This document shows, piece by piece, positions 7,324-15,292 of a stretch of DNA of 30,350 nt. Origin of the DNA: Actinomycetes bacterium (GTDB lineage Bacteria; Actinomycetota; Actinomycetes; Actinomycetales; Cellulomonadaceae); contig JAFAEH010000220.1 of NCBI GenBank assembly GCA_023424135.1, forward strand, positions 1 to 30,350, read 5' to 3'. The position numbers were made by a program, and so were the translations under genes. Numbering within the stretch: the first letter of the stretch is position 1; each line of letters starts with the position of its first letter. The notes beneath the pieces were generated by a model. That model had not been told where the DNA came from, did not search any database, and saw only the letters and a program-made list of their open reading frames with translations.

Positions 7324-9125
7324 GGCGGGCGGGCGGACCACCGGCTGTCGCTCTGGACGAGCCGCTCGGCGGCGTGCAGGAGCTCGTCGAGCGGGCTCCG
7401 TTGGGCTATCTCGGTCCTGTGGCCGCGTGGATCGGCACGCGCGCGTCGGTCGTCGAGCGCCAGCTGCCCTACGCGGTGCTCATGGCGTTGGCGTTCGCAG
7501 GTCTGCTGCTGCCCGGCCTGAAGATCACGTCCGGCGCCGGGGTCGCGGTCGCGGGGATCGTGACGGCGGTGCTGCTGCTGCTGGCCGCGGTGCTGCCGTG
7601 GGCCCGCCTGTCGCGGCTCGCCCCGGAGGTGCTGACCGTCCTCCAGTTCGTGGCGATCGCGGCGTTGCGCCAGGGTACGGGTGGGATGGCGTCGCCCTTC
7701 TCGGGGATGGTGCTGCTCCCGGCGCTGACGCTCGCCGCGCGCGCCGGACGTACGGGCGTCCTCGTCGGTCCGGTGCTTGCCGCGCTGACCGTCGTGGTCG
7801 GTCTGCTGTTCTCGTCCGACGAGGATGTTGTCCAGCCGGTGGTCGTCCGTGCTCTCGTGGTGGCGATGATCGCGTTGATCACGGGCGCGGTGGTGCACGA
7901 GACCACGTCGAGGTTGCGGCAGCGCAACGCGGCGCTGCGCCGGATGCAGGAGCGCCAGGCCGAGCTGTTGCGGCGGGCGCAGGACGCCGCGGTGGACCTG
8001 GCGCGCGTCGCCGCGGTCCGCCGCGAGGCGCACGACCAGCTCGTGTCCGTGATCGACTCGGTGACCGAGCAGGCGATCATCGCGACGGACGCGGACGGGC
8101 TGATCGAGGTGTTCAACGCCGGTGCGGAGCGGTTGCTCGGGTTCGCGCAGGGTGACGTCGTGGGCAGTCGTCACCTCACCGACCTGCACCTGACGTCGGA
8201 GCTCCTGGAACGGTGTGCCGACCGGGGTGCTCCGGCCCTGGCCGGTCCGCAGGACGCGCGCACGCTGCTCACGGCGCTGCTCGACGTGCGCGTCGGTGCG
8301 CAGGACTGGACGTACGTGCGCAGCGACGGGTCCCACGTCGTGGTGCGCCCGGCCGTGACGCGCCGCACCGAGGCGGATGGCGCGGTCGCGGGGTACGTCG
8401 TCGTGGCGTCGGACGTCACGGCCGAGCGGGAGGCGCAGCGTCTCAAGGAGCAGTTCGTGGGTCTCGTCAGTCACGAGCTGCGCACGCCGTTGACCGCGGT
8501 GCTGGGGTACGTCGAGCTCCTGCTCGACGGCACGGAGCCGTTGAGCGACGACCAGCGCGAGTTCCTCGGGATCATCGACCGCAACGCCCGGCGCCAGCTG
8601 CGCCTGGTCGGCGACCTGCTGCTCACGGCGCAGGTCGAGGCGGGGACGTTCCAGGTCACGCCGCAGGAGGTGGACCTCGCCGACGTCGCGCGGGTCACGA
8701 TCGCGTCGGCCCGTCCGGCGGCGAGGGCCGCGGGGGTGGCGCTGGAGGGCGACGTGCGCGCGACGCCCGTCCAGGCGGACCCGGTGCGGGTCGGTCAGGC
8801 GCTGGACAACCTCGTCGCGAACGCGCTGAAGTTCACGGAGCGCGGCGGCACCGTGCGGGTGGAGGTCGGTCCGGTGCCGGACGGCGGCGCGCGGGTCGTC
8901 GTGCGGGACACGGGCGTCGGCATCGCCCCGGCCGAGCTCGCGCACCTCACGGAGCGGTTCTACCGGGCGAGCAGCGCGACGAGCCGCGCGGTGCCCGGGG
9001 TCGGTCTCGGGCTGTCGATCACCCGGGCGGTCGTCGAGGCGCACGGGGGCACGGTCGAGATCGAGAGCGTGCTCGGTGAGGGGACTGCGTTCACGGTGAC
9101 GCTCCCGGCCCGTCCGTCGGTCTGA
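7320..9125 (+). CDS. Membrane sensor histidine kinase with PAS domain
   Basis: The protein is 601 residues. Residues about 50-200 hold about six hydrophobic segments forming an integral membrane sensor, followed by a coiled-coil-like linker (RQRNAALRRMQERQAELLRRAQ region). A PAS domain spans about 235-360 (IIATDADGLIEVFNAGAERLLG). HisKA has VSHELRTPLTAV with the phospho-accepting H385. HATPase_c has DNLVANALKF (N box), DTGVGIAP (G1) and VGLGLSI (G2). All catalytic motifs are intact. It autophosphorylates and should pass phosphate to a receiver. The only receiver in the operon is the one fused to PIG-L, six genes upstream. The ATG at 7320 overlaps the small gene by 4 bases. Confidence 0.93.
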   Translation: MRRAGGPPAVALDEPLGGVQELVERAPLGYLGPVAAWIGTRASVVERQLPYAVLMALAFAGLLLPGLKITSGAGVAVAGIVTAVLLLLAAVLPWARLSRLAPEVLTVLQFVAIAALRQGTGGMASPFSGMVLLPALTLAARAGRTGVLVGPVLAALTVVVGLLFSSDEDVVQPVVVRALVVAMIALITGAVVHETTSRLRQRNAALRRMQERQAELLRRAQDAAVDLARVAAVRREAHDQLVSVIDSVTEQAIIATDADGLIEVFNAGAERLLGFAQGDVVGSRHLTDLHLTSELLERCADRGAPALAGPQDARTLLTALLDVRVGAQDWTYVRSDGSHVVVRPAVTRRTEADGAVAGYVVVASDVTAEREAQRLKEQFVGLVSHELRTPLTAVLGYVELLLDGTEPLSDDQREFLGIIDRNARRQLRLVGDLLLTAQVEAGTFQVTPQEVDLADVARVTIASARPAARAAGVALEGDVRATPVQADPVRVGQALDNLVANALKFTERGGTVRVEVGPVPDGGARVVVRDTGVGIAPAELAHLTERFYRASSATSRAVPGVGLGLSITRAVVEAHGGTVEIESVLGEGTAFTVTLPARPSV

Positions 9126-9177
9126 CGGGCGGTGCGCGGGCGCGGCACGGGATCGTCCGGTCGCCCGATCCGGAGGT

Positions 9178-9187
9178 GAAACGCTTC
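9178..9187. promoter_or_regulatory. Weak LacI-family operator-like palindrome
   Basis: GAAACGCTTC is a near-palindrome with a central CG, the architecture of LacI/GalR operators, and lies about 150 bases upstream of the GH43 start. Only the two bases next to the central CG break symmetry. It is short enough to arise by chance. Confidence 0.25.
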
Positions 9188-9205
9188 GGCCGCGTGCGGA
9201 TCCTT

Positions 9206-9225
9206 GTCCTGCGCGCGCGCAGGAC
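9206..9225 (+). terminator. Hairpin after the PIG-L/kinase operon
   Basis: GTCCTGCG and CGCAGGAC form a perfect 8-base stem around a CGCG loop (a 20-base palindrome), 80 bases after the kinase stop. No T-run follows, as is common in actinobacteria. It separates the operon from the GH43 gene. A protein-binding palindrome is the alternative. Confidence 0.5.
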
Positions 9226-9278
9226 GGCAGCATGGCGCCAACCCACCGTGTCCGGCACCGGCGTCGCGCACGGTCGGT

Positions 9279-9292
9279 TGTGAACGATCACA
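9279..9292. promoter_or_regulatory. LacI-family operator-like site upstream of GH43
   Basis: TGTGAACGATCACA is a 14-base palindrome with one mismatched pair and a central CG. It closely resembles the symmetric lac operator form TGTGAGCGCTCACA. It ends 44 bases before the GH43 ATG, where a LacI-type repressor could block transcription until a sugar inducer is present. The five-base half-sites also resemble CRP-type sites, but the gap is four bases rather than six, so a LacI-family regulator fits better. No lacI-type gene is in the window. Confidence 0.55.
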
Positions 9293-9336
9293 CGCATGGT
9301 TCGCGCGTGGTCTCCCGTCCGTCCCGAGGAGCCAGC

Positions 9337-11472
9337 ATGACCGACAGCCGTGTCCTGACACGCACCCGGCAGCGCCGCCCGCACGCACTCGTCGCCGCTC
9401 TGGCCGCCACGGCCACGGCGGGTGCGCTCGCCGTCGCCGTCGCACCCGCGGCGACGGCCGCCACCGTCGACACCAACGCGTCGTACGTCCTGGTCAACCG
9501 CAACAGCGGCAAGGCCCTCGACGTCTACAACTTCGCGACCAGCGACGGCGCCCGCCTGACGCAGTGGACCCGTGGCACGAGCGCCAACCAGCAGTGGCAG
9601 TTCGTCGACTCGGGTGACGGCTGGTACCGCGTGAAGTCGCGGCACTCGGCCAAGGTGCTCGACGTCTACAACTGGTCGACGTCGGACGGCGCGAAGGTCG
9701 TGCAGTGGGCCGACGGCAACGGCGCCAACCAGCAGTGGCGGCTGCAGGACACGTCCAACGGGTACGTGACCCTCGTCAACCGGCACTCCGGCAAGGCGCT
9801 CGAGGTGCAGAACGCGTCCACGGCCGACAACGCGGAGATCGTGCAGTACGCGAACTGGGGCGGCACCAACCAGCAGTGGCAGCTCGTCCCCGTGGGCGGC
9901 ACGCAGCCGACGACCAACCCGACGACGAACCCCACGACGCAGCCGACGACGAATCCCACGACGCCGCCCGTCACCGGGACGTTCACCAACCCGGCGATCT
10001 GGCAGGACTTCGCCGACGGCGACATCATCCGCGTCGGTGACGCCTACTACTACTCGGCGTCGACCATGCACTACTCGCCGGGCGCGCCGATCCTGCGGTC
10101 CTACGACCTCGTCAACTGGGAGTTCGCGGGCCACTCCGTGCCGCGTCTCGACTTCGACGACGCGGGCTACGACCTGACCAACGGCCGCAAGTACGTCAAG
10201 GGCATCTGGGCCTCGACGCTGAACTACCGCACGAGCAACAGCACGTACTACTGGTACGGCTGCACCGAGTTCAACCGCACCTACGTCTACACGGCCGCCG
10301 CCGTCGACGGGACCTGGTCGAAGAAGGCCCGGATCAACAAGTGCTACTACGACGCCGGTCTGCTGATCGACGACAACGACACGATGTACGTCGCGTACGG
10401 CAACGGCACGATCAGCGTCGCGCAGCTCAACGCCGACGGGACCGCCGAGGTCCGCTCGCAGACCGTGTACACGACCCCGTCGAACATCGGCACGCTCGAG
10501 GGTGCGCGGTTCTACAAGAAGGACGGCTACTACTACATCTGGCTCACGCGGCCCGCGAACGGTCAGTACGTGCTGCGCTCGACGTCACCGTTCGGGCCGT
10601 ACGAGCAGCGCCAGGTGCTGCTCGACCTGCCCGGTCCGATCAGCGGTGGCGGCGTCCCGCACCAGGGCGGCATCGTCCAGACGCAGAACGGTGACTGGTG
10701 GTACATGGCGTTCACCGACGCCTACCCCGGTGGTCGGATGCCGACGCTCGCCCCGATCACGTGGAGCAACGGCTGGCCGTCGGTGCAGACCGTCAACGGG
10801 CGCTGGGGTGCGACGTACCCGCGGCCGAACATCTCGACGACGAGGACCGTCAAGCCGCTGATCGGCAAGGACACGTTCGCCGGCACACGCCTGGGCCCGC
10901 AGTGGGAGTGGAACCACAACCCCGACACCGGGCGGTTCTCGGTGAACAACGGGCTGCGCCTGCAGACCGCGACCGTCACCAACGACCTGTACGCGGCCCG
11001 CAACACCCTGACGCACCGCATCCAGGGCCCGTCGTCCACCGCGACGGTCGAGCTCGACTACTCGAGCATGGCCAACGGTGACAAGACGGGGCTGGCGATG
11101 CTGCGCCAGTCATCCGCGTGGATCGGGGTGGTCAAGGGCAGCAACGGTGCGACGCGCGTCGTCATGACCGACGGGCTGACCATGGACAGCTCGTGGGCGA
11201 CGACGGGTACGGGTACCGAGCGGGCGTCGGCGAACGTCTCCGGCGGCCGGATCTGGCTGCGCACGAACGCGGACATCCGGCCCGGGTCCGGGCGTCAGGC
11301 CACGTTCTCCTACAGCACCGACGGCACGACCTTCGTGCGGCTCGGCCCCGCGTTCACGCTCAACAACGAGTGGCAGTTCTTCATGGGCTACCGCTTCGGG
11401 ATCTTCAACCACGCCACGCAGGCGCTCGGTGGCGCGGTCACGGTCCGCAGCTTCGACCTGACGACGCCGTAG
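9337..11472 (+). CDS. Secreted GH43 glycoside hydrolase with N-terminal CBM13 (arabinoxylan-active candidate)
   Basis: The protein is 711 residues. It has an Arg-rich signal peptide (cleavage near residue 41, ATA-ATV), then a ricin B/CBM13 module (about 45-187) with three QxW repeats, a Thr/Pro/Asn linker, a GH43 five-bladed propeller (about 212-510) and a C-terminal beta-sandwich (about 520-711). The likely catalytic residues are D227 (ADGDIIRVGD, base), D339 (CYYDAGLL, pKa modulator) and E388 (TLEGARFY, acid). The family removes arabinose or xylose from hemicelluloses; activity on arabinoxylan is inferred from the adjacent GH10 xylanase. The ATG at 9337 is preceded by GAGGAG at a good spacing, and upstream in-frame starts would bury the signal peptide. 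A lac-like operator lies 44 bases upstream, suggesting sugar induction. Confidence 0.92.
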   Translation: MTDSRVLTRTRQRRPHALVAALAATATAGALAVAVAPAATAATVDTNASYVLVNRNSGKALDVYNFATSDGARLTQWTRGTSANQQWQFVDSGDGWYRVKSRHSAKVLDVYNWSTSDGAKVVQWADGNGANQQWRLQDTSNGYVTLVNRHSGKALEVQNASTADNAEIVQYANWGGTNQQWQLVPVGGTQPTTNPTTNPTTQPTTNPTTPPVTGTFTNPAIWQDFADGDIIRVGDAYYYSASTMHYSPGAPILRSYDLVNWEFAGHSVPRLDFDDAGYDLTNGRKYVKGIWASTLNYRTSNSTYYWYGCTEFNRTYVYTAAAVDGTWSKKARINKCYYDAGLLIDDNDTMYVAYGNGTISVAQLNADGTAEVRSQTVYTTPSNIGTLEGARFYKKDGYYYIWLTRPANGQYVLRSTSPFGPYEQRQVLLDLPGPISGGGVPHQGGIVQTQNGDWWYMAFTDAYPGGRMPTLAPITWSNGWPSVQTVNGRWGATYPRPNISTTRTVKPLIGKDTFAGTRLGPQWEWNHNPDTGRFSVNNGLRLQTATVTNDLYAARNTLTHRIQGPSSTATVELDYSSMANGDKTGLAMLRQSSAWIGVVKGSNGATRVVMTDGLTMDSSWATTGTGTERASANVSGGRIWLRTNADIRPGSGRQATFSYSTDGTTFVRLGPAFTLNNEWQFFMGYRFGIFNHATQALGGAVTVRSFDLTTP
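9469..9897 (+). repeat. CBM13 module copy A (N-terminal in GH43)
   Basis: This segment encodes a ricin-type trefoil that is very similar, residue by residue and often base by base, to 12690-13115 in the xylanase gene. Shared stretches include YVLVNRNSGKALDVYN and LVNRHSGKALEVQ. The two copies sit at opposite ends of their host proteins. Confidence 0.85.
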
Positions 11473-11480
11473 CCGACGCC

Positions 11481-11514
11481 GGTCGTGGCGGCGGCGAGCC
11501 CCGCCGCCACGACC
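11481..11514 (+). terminator. Strong hairpin after GH43
   Basis: A perfect 14-base stem (GGTCGTGGCGGCGG, 11481-11494, with 11501-11514) closes a 6-base loop, starting 9 bases after the GH43 stop. There is no T-run. It should end or attenuate the GH43 transcript, so the xylanase probably has its own promoter in the about 90 bases that follow, although none is obvious there. Confidence 0.8.
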
Positions 11515-11603
11515 GTCCTCAGCACTCTGGTCCGCCCCCGTGGTGTGACCGCACCGTCCCGCGGCGTCCCGACGTCGCACCCGTCCCACAGAGAGAGAAG
11601 GCC

Positions 11604-13118
11604 GTGACCACCACGACACGAACACCGTCCCGCACCCGACACCGGCGGCGCACCGCAGCGTTGCTGGCCGCAGCCAGCGTCGCGACGAGCCTCGCGGTCA
11701 CGCTGGCCGGCCCCGCGACCGCGGCCGGCAGCACGCTGGGTGCCGCCGCGTCCGAGAAGGGGCGCTACTACGGCGCCGCGATCGCGGCGAGCAAGATGAG
11801 CGACGCGACGTACATGGGCATCGTCGACCGTGAGTTCACCATGATCACGGCCGAGAACGAGATGAAGATGGACGCCCACGAGCCCCGCCAGGGTCAGTTC
11901 ACCTTCACCAACGGTGACCGGATCGTGAACTACGCGCTTGGCAAGGGCAAGCGCGTGCGCGGGCACACCCTCGCGTGGCACAGCCAGCAGCCCGGCTGGA
12001 TGCAGAACATGTCCGGCACCGCGCTGCGCAACGCCATGGTCAACCACGTGCGCACGGTCGCCACCCACTACAAGGGCAAGATCTACGCCTGGGACGTCGT
12101 GAACGAGGCGTTCGCCGACGACGGGCAGGGCTCGCGCCGCGACTCGAACCTGCAGCGCACCGGCAACGACTGGATCGAGGTCGCGTTCCGCACCGCCCGC
12201 GCCGCCGACCCGGCCGCCAAGCTCTGCTACAACGACTACAACACCGACTCGATCAACGCGAAGTCCACGGCCGTGTACAACATGGTGCGCGACTTCAAGG
12301 CCCGTGGCGTCCCGATCGACTGCGTCGGGTTCCAGTCGCACTTCGGCACGACCGTCCCCTCGGACTACCAGGCGAACCTCAAGCGGTTCTCCGACCTGGG
12401 CGTCGAGGTGCAGATCACCGAGCTCGACATCGAGCAGGGCTCCAACCAGGCCAACGCCTACCGGCAGGCCACCGAGGCGTGCCTGAACGTCGCGCGCTGC
12501 ACCGGCATCACGGTGTGGGGCGTGCGGGACAACGACTCGTGGCGCACCGGCAAGAACCCGCTGCTGTTCGACAGCAGGGGCAACAAGAAGGCCGCGTACA
12601 CCTCGGTGCTCAACGCCCTCAACGCGGGCAGCGGCTCGACGCCGGCCCCGACGACCCCGCCGCCGACCGGCGGTGGCTCGACGTCCATCGACACCAACGC
12701 GTGGTACGTGCTGGTGAACCGCAACAGCGGCAAGGCGCTCGACGTGTACAACCTGTCGACGGCGAACGGTGCGGACATCGTGCAGTGGCCGCGCAACAAC
12801 GGCAACCAGCAGCAGTGGCAGTTCGTCTCGTCCGGCAACGGCGCGTACCGACTGAAGTCGCGTCTGTCGAGCAAGGTGCTGGACGTCTACAACTGGTCGA
12901 CCGCCAACGGTGCGGAGATCGTGCAGTGGACCGACGGCAACGGCGCCAACCAGCAGTGGACGGTGACGTTCAGCGGTGACTACGCGTCTCTCGTCAACCG
13001 CCACTCGGGCAAGGCGCTCGAGGTCCAGGGCGCGTCGACCGCCGACGGCGGCAACATCGTCCAGTACGACAACTGGCGTGGTGCCAACCAGCAGTGGCAG
13101 CTCGTGCGGGTCGGCTGA
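11604..13118 (+). CDS. Secreted GH10 endo-1,4-beta-xylanase with C-terminal CBM13
   Basis: The protein is 504 residues. The signal peptide has an RHRRR n-region and cleavage near residue 40 (ATA-AGS). The GH10 (beta/alpha)8 barrel spans about 44-345 and carries WDVVNEA with acid/base E168 and ITELD with nucleophile E273. KMDAHEP, HTLAWHSQ and TVWGVRD are also typical. A Pro/Thr/Gly linker leads to a CBM13 trefoil (about 363-504) with three QxW repeats. It should cut internal xylan bonds outside the cell while the CBM13 binds xylan chains. The layout matches known actinobacterial xylanases. The GTG at 11604 follows a purine-rich GAGAGAGAAGG. It pairs functionally with the GH43 debranching enzyme upstream. 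Confidence 0.96.
   Translation: MTTTTRTPSRTRHRRRTAALLAAASVATSLAVTLAGPATAAGSTLGAAASEKGRYYGAAIAASKMSDATYMGIVDREFTMITAENEMKMDAHEPRQGQFTFTNGDRIVNYALGKGKRVRGHTLAWHSQQPGWMQNMSGTALRNAMVNHVRTVATHYKGKIYAWDVVNEAFADDGQGSRRDSNLQRTGNDWIEVAFRTARAADPAAKLCYNDYNTDSINAKSTAVYNMVRDFKARGVPIDCVGFQSHFGTTVPSDYQANLKRFSDLGVEVQITELDIEQGSNQANAYRQATEACLNVARCTGITVWGVRDNDSWRTGKNPLLFDSRGNKKAAYTSVLNALNAGSGSTPAPTTPPPTGGGSTSIDTNAWYVLVNRNSGKALDVYNLSTANGADIVQWPRNNGNQQQWQFVSSGNGAYRLKSRLSSKVLDVYNWSTANGAEIVQWTDGNGANQQWTVTFSGDYASLVNRHSGKALEVQGASTADGGNIVQYDNWRGANQQWQLVRVG
12690..13115 (+). repeat. CBM13 module copy B (C-terminal in GH10)
   Basis: This segment is the close partner of 9469-9897 and encodes the xylanase's ricin-type domain. 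Repeat alpha differs most; the central DVYNWST and the final LVNRHSGKALEVQ and NQQWQLV stretches are nearly identical. Confidence 0.85.
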
Positions 13119-13160
13119 CCCCGACCCGACGGGTCCGCCGGCACAGGACCCCGCTGACGA

Positions 13161-13190
13161 CCGCCCCCGCACCTCGTGGTGCGGGGGCGG
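13161..13190. terminator. Strong bidirectional hairpin between GH10 and DUF2891
   Basis: CCGCCCCCGCACC (13161-13173) and its perfect complement (13178-13190) enclose TCGT. The 13-base GC stem starts 42 bases after the xylanase stop and 46 bases beyond the convergent DUF2891 stop, so it can serve both. TTC follows on the plus strand. Confidence 0.85.
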
Positions 13191-13235
13191 TTCGCGCGCC
13201 CGGCGGCCCCGGACGTGCGTGGCGGGCCGGTGGGG

Positions 13236-14216
13236 TCAGCGGCTCGTGGCCGCGTCCCACGCGAACGACGCGAGCCAGTGCGTCGCCACGAAGTCCTCGT
13301 TGTCGAGCGCCGTCAGGCCGACCGCGAGCAGCCGCTCACCGGCGGCGCGCAACGCGTCGTCGTCGAGCGCTCGGGCGAGGCGGAGCAGCGCTCCCGCACG
13401 CGAGAGGTTGAGCCCGTCCAGGTGGACGGCGTGCCCGTCGCTCGGGTCCACGACGTGCGCGGGCTCGACGACGTCCTGCGGCCGGGGCAGGAACGCGGTG
13501 AACCAGGTGCCCAGCTCCTCGCGAGGGAGCACGCGCGCCATGAGGTCGGCCTCCGCCAGCCCCGGGGACAGGAAGTCGTGCCCGCTGCGCTCCCAGAGGC
13601 CGGGCCAGTCCCGGTCGGTGCCGAAGAGCCGACGTGCGTGGGTGCGCAGCGTGGTTGCGGCATCGGAGCGCGCGAGGTCGTCGGCCGCGGTGAGCAGCAG
13701 GGCGAGGCCGAACGCGGTGTTGGAGTGCACGCCGTGGCGCACCGGGTGCTCGGCGCGCGCGACCCACGGCAGCGCGAGGTCGAGCACCGCGTCCGCGAGC
13801 GGGGCCGTCGCATCCGCCCACCGTGCCGCGTCGACGTCACCCGCGTCGGCGGCGGCCCGGCACGTCGCCGCGAGGCGCGCGGCCCACGCCCAGCCGTACG
13901 GGCGCTCGAACGCGGGGTGCGCGCGCAGGTACGCGACCTCGCCGGCGATCCGCTCGGCGGTGAGGTTCGCGTCGAGCAGCGCCCGCAGCGTCGCGTCCCG
14001 GTGGCCGGAGCGCAGCAGCTCGGCGCCCAGCCAGTGCATGTGCACGCACGAGTGCCAGTCGAACGACGTGTGGAACGCCGGGTAGAGGTCCCGGGGGGTT
14101 CGCACGTCGGCCTCCGAGGCGGCCAGGTGCACCAGGTGGTACGGCCACGGGGTCGAGAGGTTCGCGACGACGACGGCGGCGCAACGGTCCGGGTCGGGGG
14201 AGGGCAGGGTGCTCAC
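13236..14216 (-). CDS. DUF2891 family protein
   Basis: The protein is 326 residues, soluble, and rich in Trp, His and Ala helices. The segment DLYPAFHTSFDWHSCVHMHWL is characteristic of DUF2891, as are HSNTAFGLALLL, ERSGHDFLSPGLAEADLMARVL and ALDNEDFVATHWLASFA. The repeated His/Trp/Asp-rich helical pattern suggests an alpha/alpha-toroid-like fold, but no reaction is established that I know of. The GTG at 14216 is preceded by GGAG four bases upstream. The much longer upstream extension overlaps the SDR gene and is not credible. It follows the SDR gene with a 70-base gap. Confidence 0.85.
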   Translation of the reverse strand: MSTLPSPDPDRCAAVVVANLSTPWPYHLVHLAASEADVRTPRDLYPAFHTSFDWHSCVHMHWLGAELLRSGHRDATLRALLDANLTAERIAGEVAYLRAHPAFERPYGWAWAARLAATCRAAADAGDVDAARWADATAPLADAVLDLALPWVARAEHPVRHGVHSNTAFGLALLLTAADDLARSDAATTLRTHARRLFGTDRDWPGLWERSGHDFLSPGLAEADLMARVLPREELGTWFTAFLPRPQDVVEPAHVVDPSDGHAVHLDGLNLSRAGALLRLARALDDDALRAAGERLLAVGLTALDNEDFVATHWLASFAWDAATSR

Positions 14217-14250
14217 GGCTCCAGCCTCGCGCACAGCGGGCGGGATCGCC

Positions 14251-14270
14251 GCACCCGTCGGACCGGGTGC
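14251..14270 (-). terminator. Weak hairpin between SDR and DUF2891
   Basis: GCACCCG and CGGGTGC (7-base stem, 6-base loop) lie in the 70-base gap after the SDR stop. The stem is short and lacks a T-run, so it may only attenuate read-through. Confidence 0.25.
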
Positions 14271-14286
14271 CGGTGCCGACGCCGGC

Positions 14287-15105
14287 TCAGCGGGCCAGGA
14301 ACCCGCCGTCGACGGCCACGACGTTGCCCGTGACATAGCGCGCCTCGTCGGAGAACAGCCACGCGACGGCGTCCGCGACCTCACCGGTCGTGCCCGTGCG
14401 TCCCATCGGGAGCAACGGCTCCCAGGTGTCCGCCGCGTCGGCGTGCGCGGCGCCACCCTCGAACAGGCCGGTGTCGATGGGGCCGGGGGCGATCCCGTTG
14501 ACGCGGATGCCCTGCCCGGCCAGCTCGACGGCCGCGCAGCGGGTCAACGCGTGCGCCGCGGCCTTGGACGCGACGTACGGGGCGACCCCGGGGAACACGG
14601 TGCGCACCGAGTGCACCGAGAGGTTGTTGACGATCGACCCGCCGCCCGCGGCCGTCATGTGGCGCACCTCGGCGCGCATGCACAGCCACAGCGCGCGGGT
14701 GTTCACGGCGAACGCGAGGTCGAAGTCGTCGGTCGTCGCGTCGGCGACGGTGCCGGGCCCGAGCACCCCGGCGTTGTTGAACGCGTGGTCGAGGCGTCCC
14801 CACACCGCGGCGGCCTCGTCGACGGCCTCCTCGAGGGCGTCGTCGTCGCACAGGTCGGCCGTGACGAGGGCCGCGTCACCGCCCGACGCCCGGATGCGCT
14901 CGACGACCCGCGCGCCGCGCTCGGCGTTGCGGCCGAGGACGACGACGCGCAGGCCGCGCCACCCGAGCTCGAGCGCCGTGGCGGCGCCGATGCCGGAGGT
15001 CGCGCCCGTGACGAGCGCGACGCGGCGCGCACCGCCGTCCGGCGTGATGGCGTGGTCGGCCGTCGTTCGGGCGCGCGTGGGTGCGGGCGCCGCCGTGCGG
15101 TCCAT
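14287..15105 (-). CDS. Short-chain dehydrogenase/reductase (SDR)
   Basis: The protein is 272 residues, a classical SDR: TGATSGIG cofactor-binding motif, NNAG, an active-site Ser in NNLSVHS, YVASK (Tyr and Lys), and a PGPIDT segment after strand beta6. LGRN after strand beta2 suggests NADP rather than NAD as cofactor. The C-terminus DGGFLAR is typical of the family. The substrate cannot be predicted. The ATG at 15105 has a GGGGGA Shine-Dalgarno seven bases upstream on the minus strand. The gene diverges from rlmC, and a perfect 26-base palindrome lies about 60 bases upstream of it. Confidence 0.92.
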   Translation of the reverse strand: MDRTAAPAPTRARTTADHAITPDGGARRVALVTGATSGIGAATALELGWRGLRVVVLGRNAERGARVVERIRASGGDAALVTADLCDDDALEEAVDEAAAVWGRLDHAFNNAGVLGPGTVADATTDDFDLAFAVNTRALWLCMRAEVRHMTAAGGGSIVNNLSVHSVRTVFPGVAPYVASKAAAHALTRCAAVELAGQGIRVNGIAPGPIDTGLFEGGAAHADAADTWEPLLPMGRTGTTGEVADAVAWLFSDEARYVTGNVVAVDGGFLAR

Positions 15106-15165
15106 CGTGGGTCCCCCTGAGGCCGTGCATCGATCGATGGGATGCGGCCGGCGGCGTCGGCGGCG

Positions 15166-15191
15166 CGCGTGCGGGAGCGCTCCCGCACGCG
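15166..15191. promoter_or_regulatory. Perfect 26-base palindrome with CebR/CelR-like core
   Basis: The palindrome is perfect over 13 base pairs per arm. Its centre, GGGAGCGCTCCC at 15173-15184, equals the inner 12 bases of the 14-base operator TGGGAGCGCTCCCA bound by the LacI-family cellulose regulators CebR and CelR of Streptomyces and Thermobifida. The outer T/A pair is C/G here. It sits between the divergent SDR and rlmC genes, so it cannot be a terminator for either. Confidence 0.6.
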
Positions 15192-15280
15192 TGACCCTAG
15201 GGCAGGACCGCCGCCCACCACAACCGGTTCCGTCCGGGTATGGGGTGGTATCGCCAGGTCGGGCGTGCGGCGGTGCTGCG

Positions 15281-15286
15281 TACCCT
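15281..15286 (+). promoter_or_regulatory. -10 element for leaderless rlmC transcript
   Basis: TACCCT matches TANNNT and is followed by exactly six bases and the ATG at 15293, so transcription should start at the A of the start codon. No Shine-Dalgarno is present. Confidence 0.5.
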
Positions 15287-15292
15287 GGTGCG

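Noticed and set aside
9279..9292. CRP/GlxR-type cAMP receptor site
   Set aside because: The TGTGA and TCACA half-sites are separated by four bases, not the six required, so a LacI-type operator fits better.
9337..9460. Tat signal peptides on the GH43 and GH10 proteins
   Set aside because: Both n-regions are Arg-rich, but neither shows the S-R-R-x-F-L-K pattern, so Sec export is the simpler reading.
9903..9975. Tandem repeat as a possible mobile or CRISPR-like element
   Set aside because: It is the coding sequence of the Thr/Pro/Asn linker between the CBM13 and the GH43 domain.
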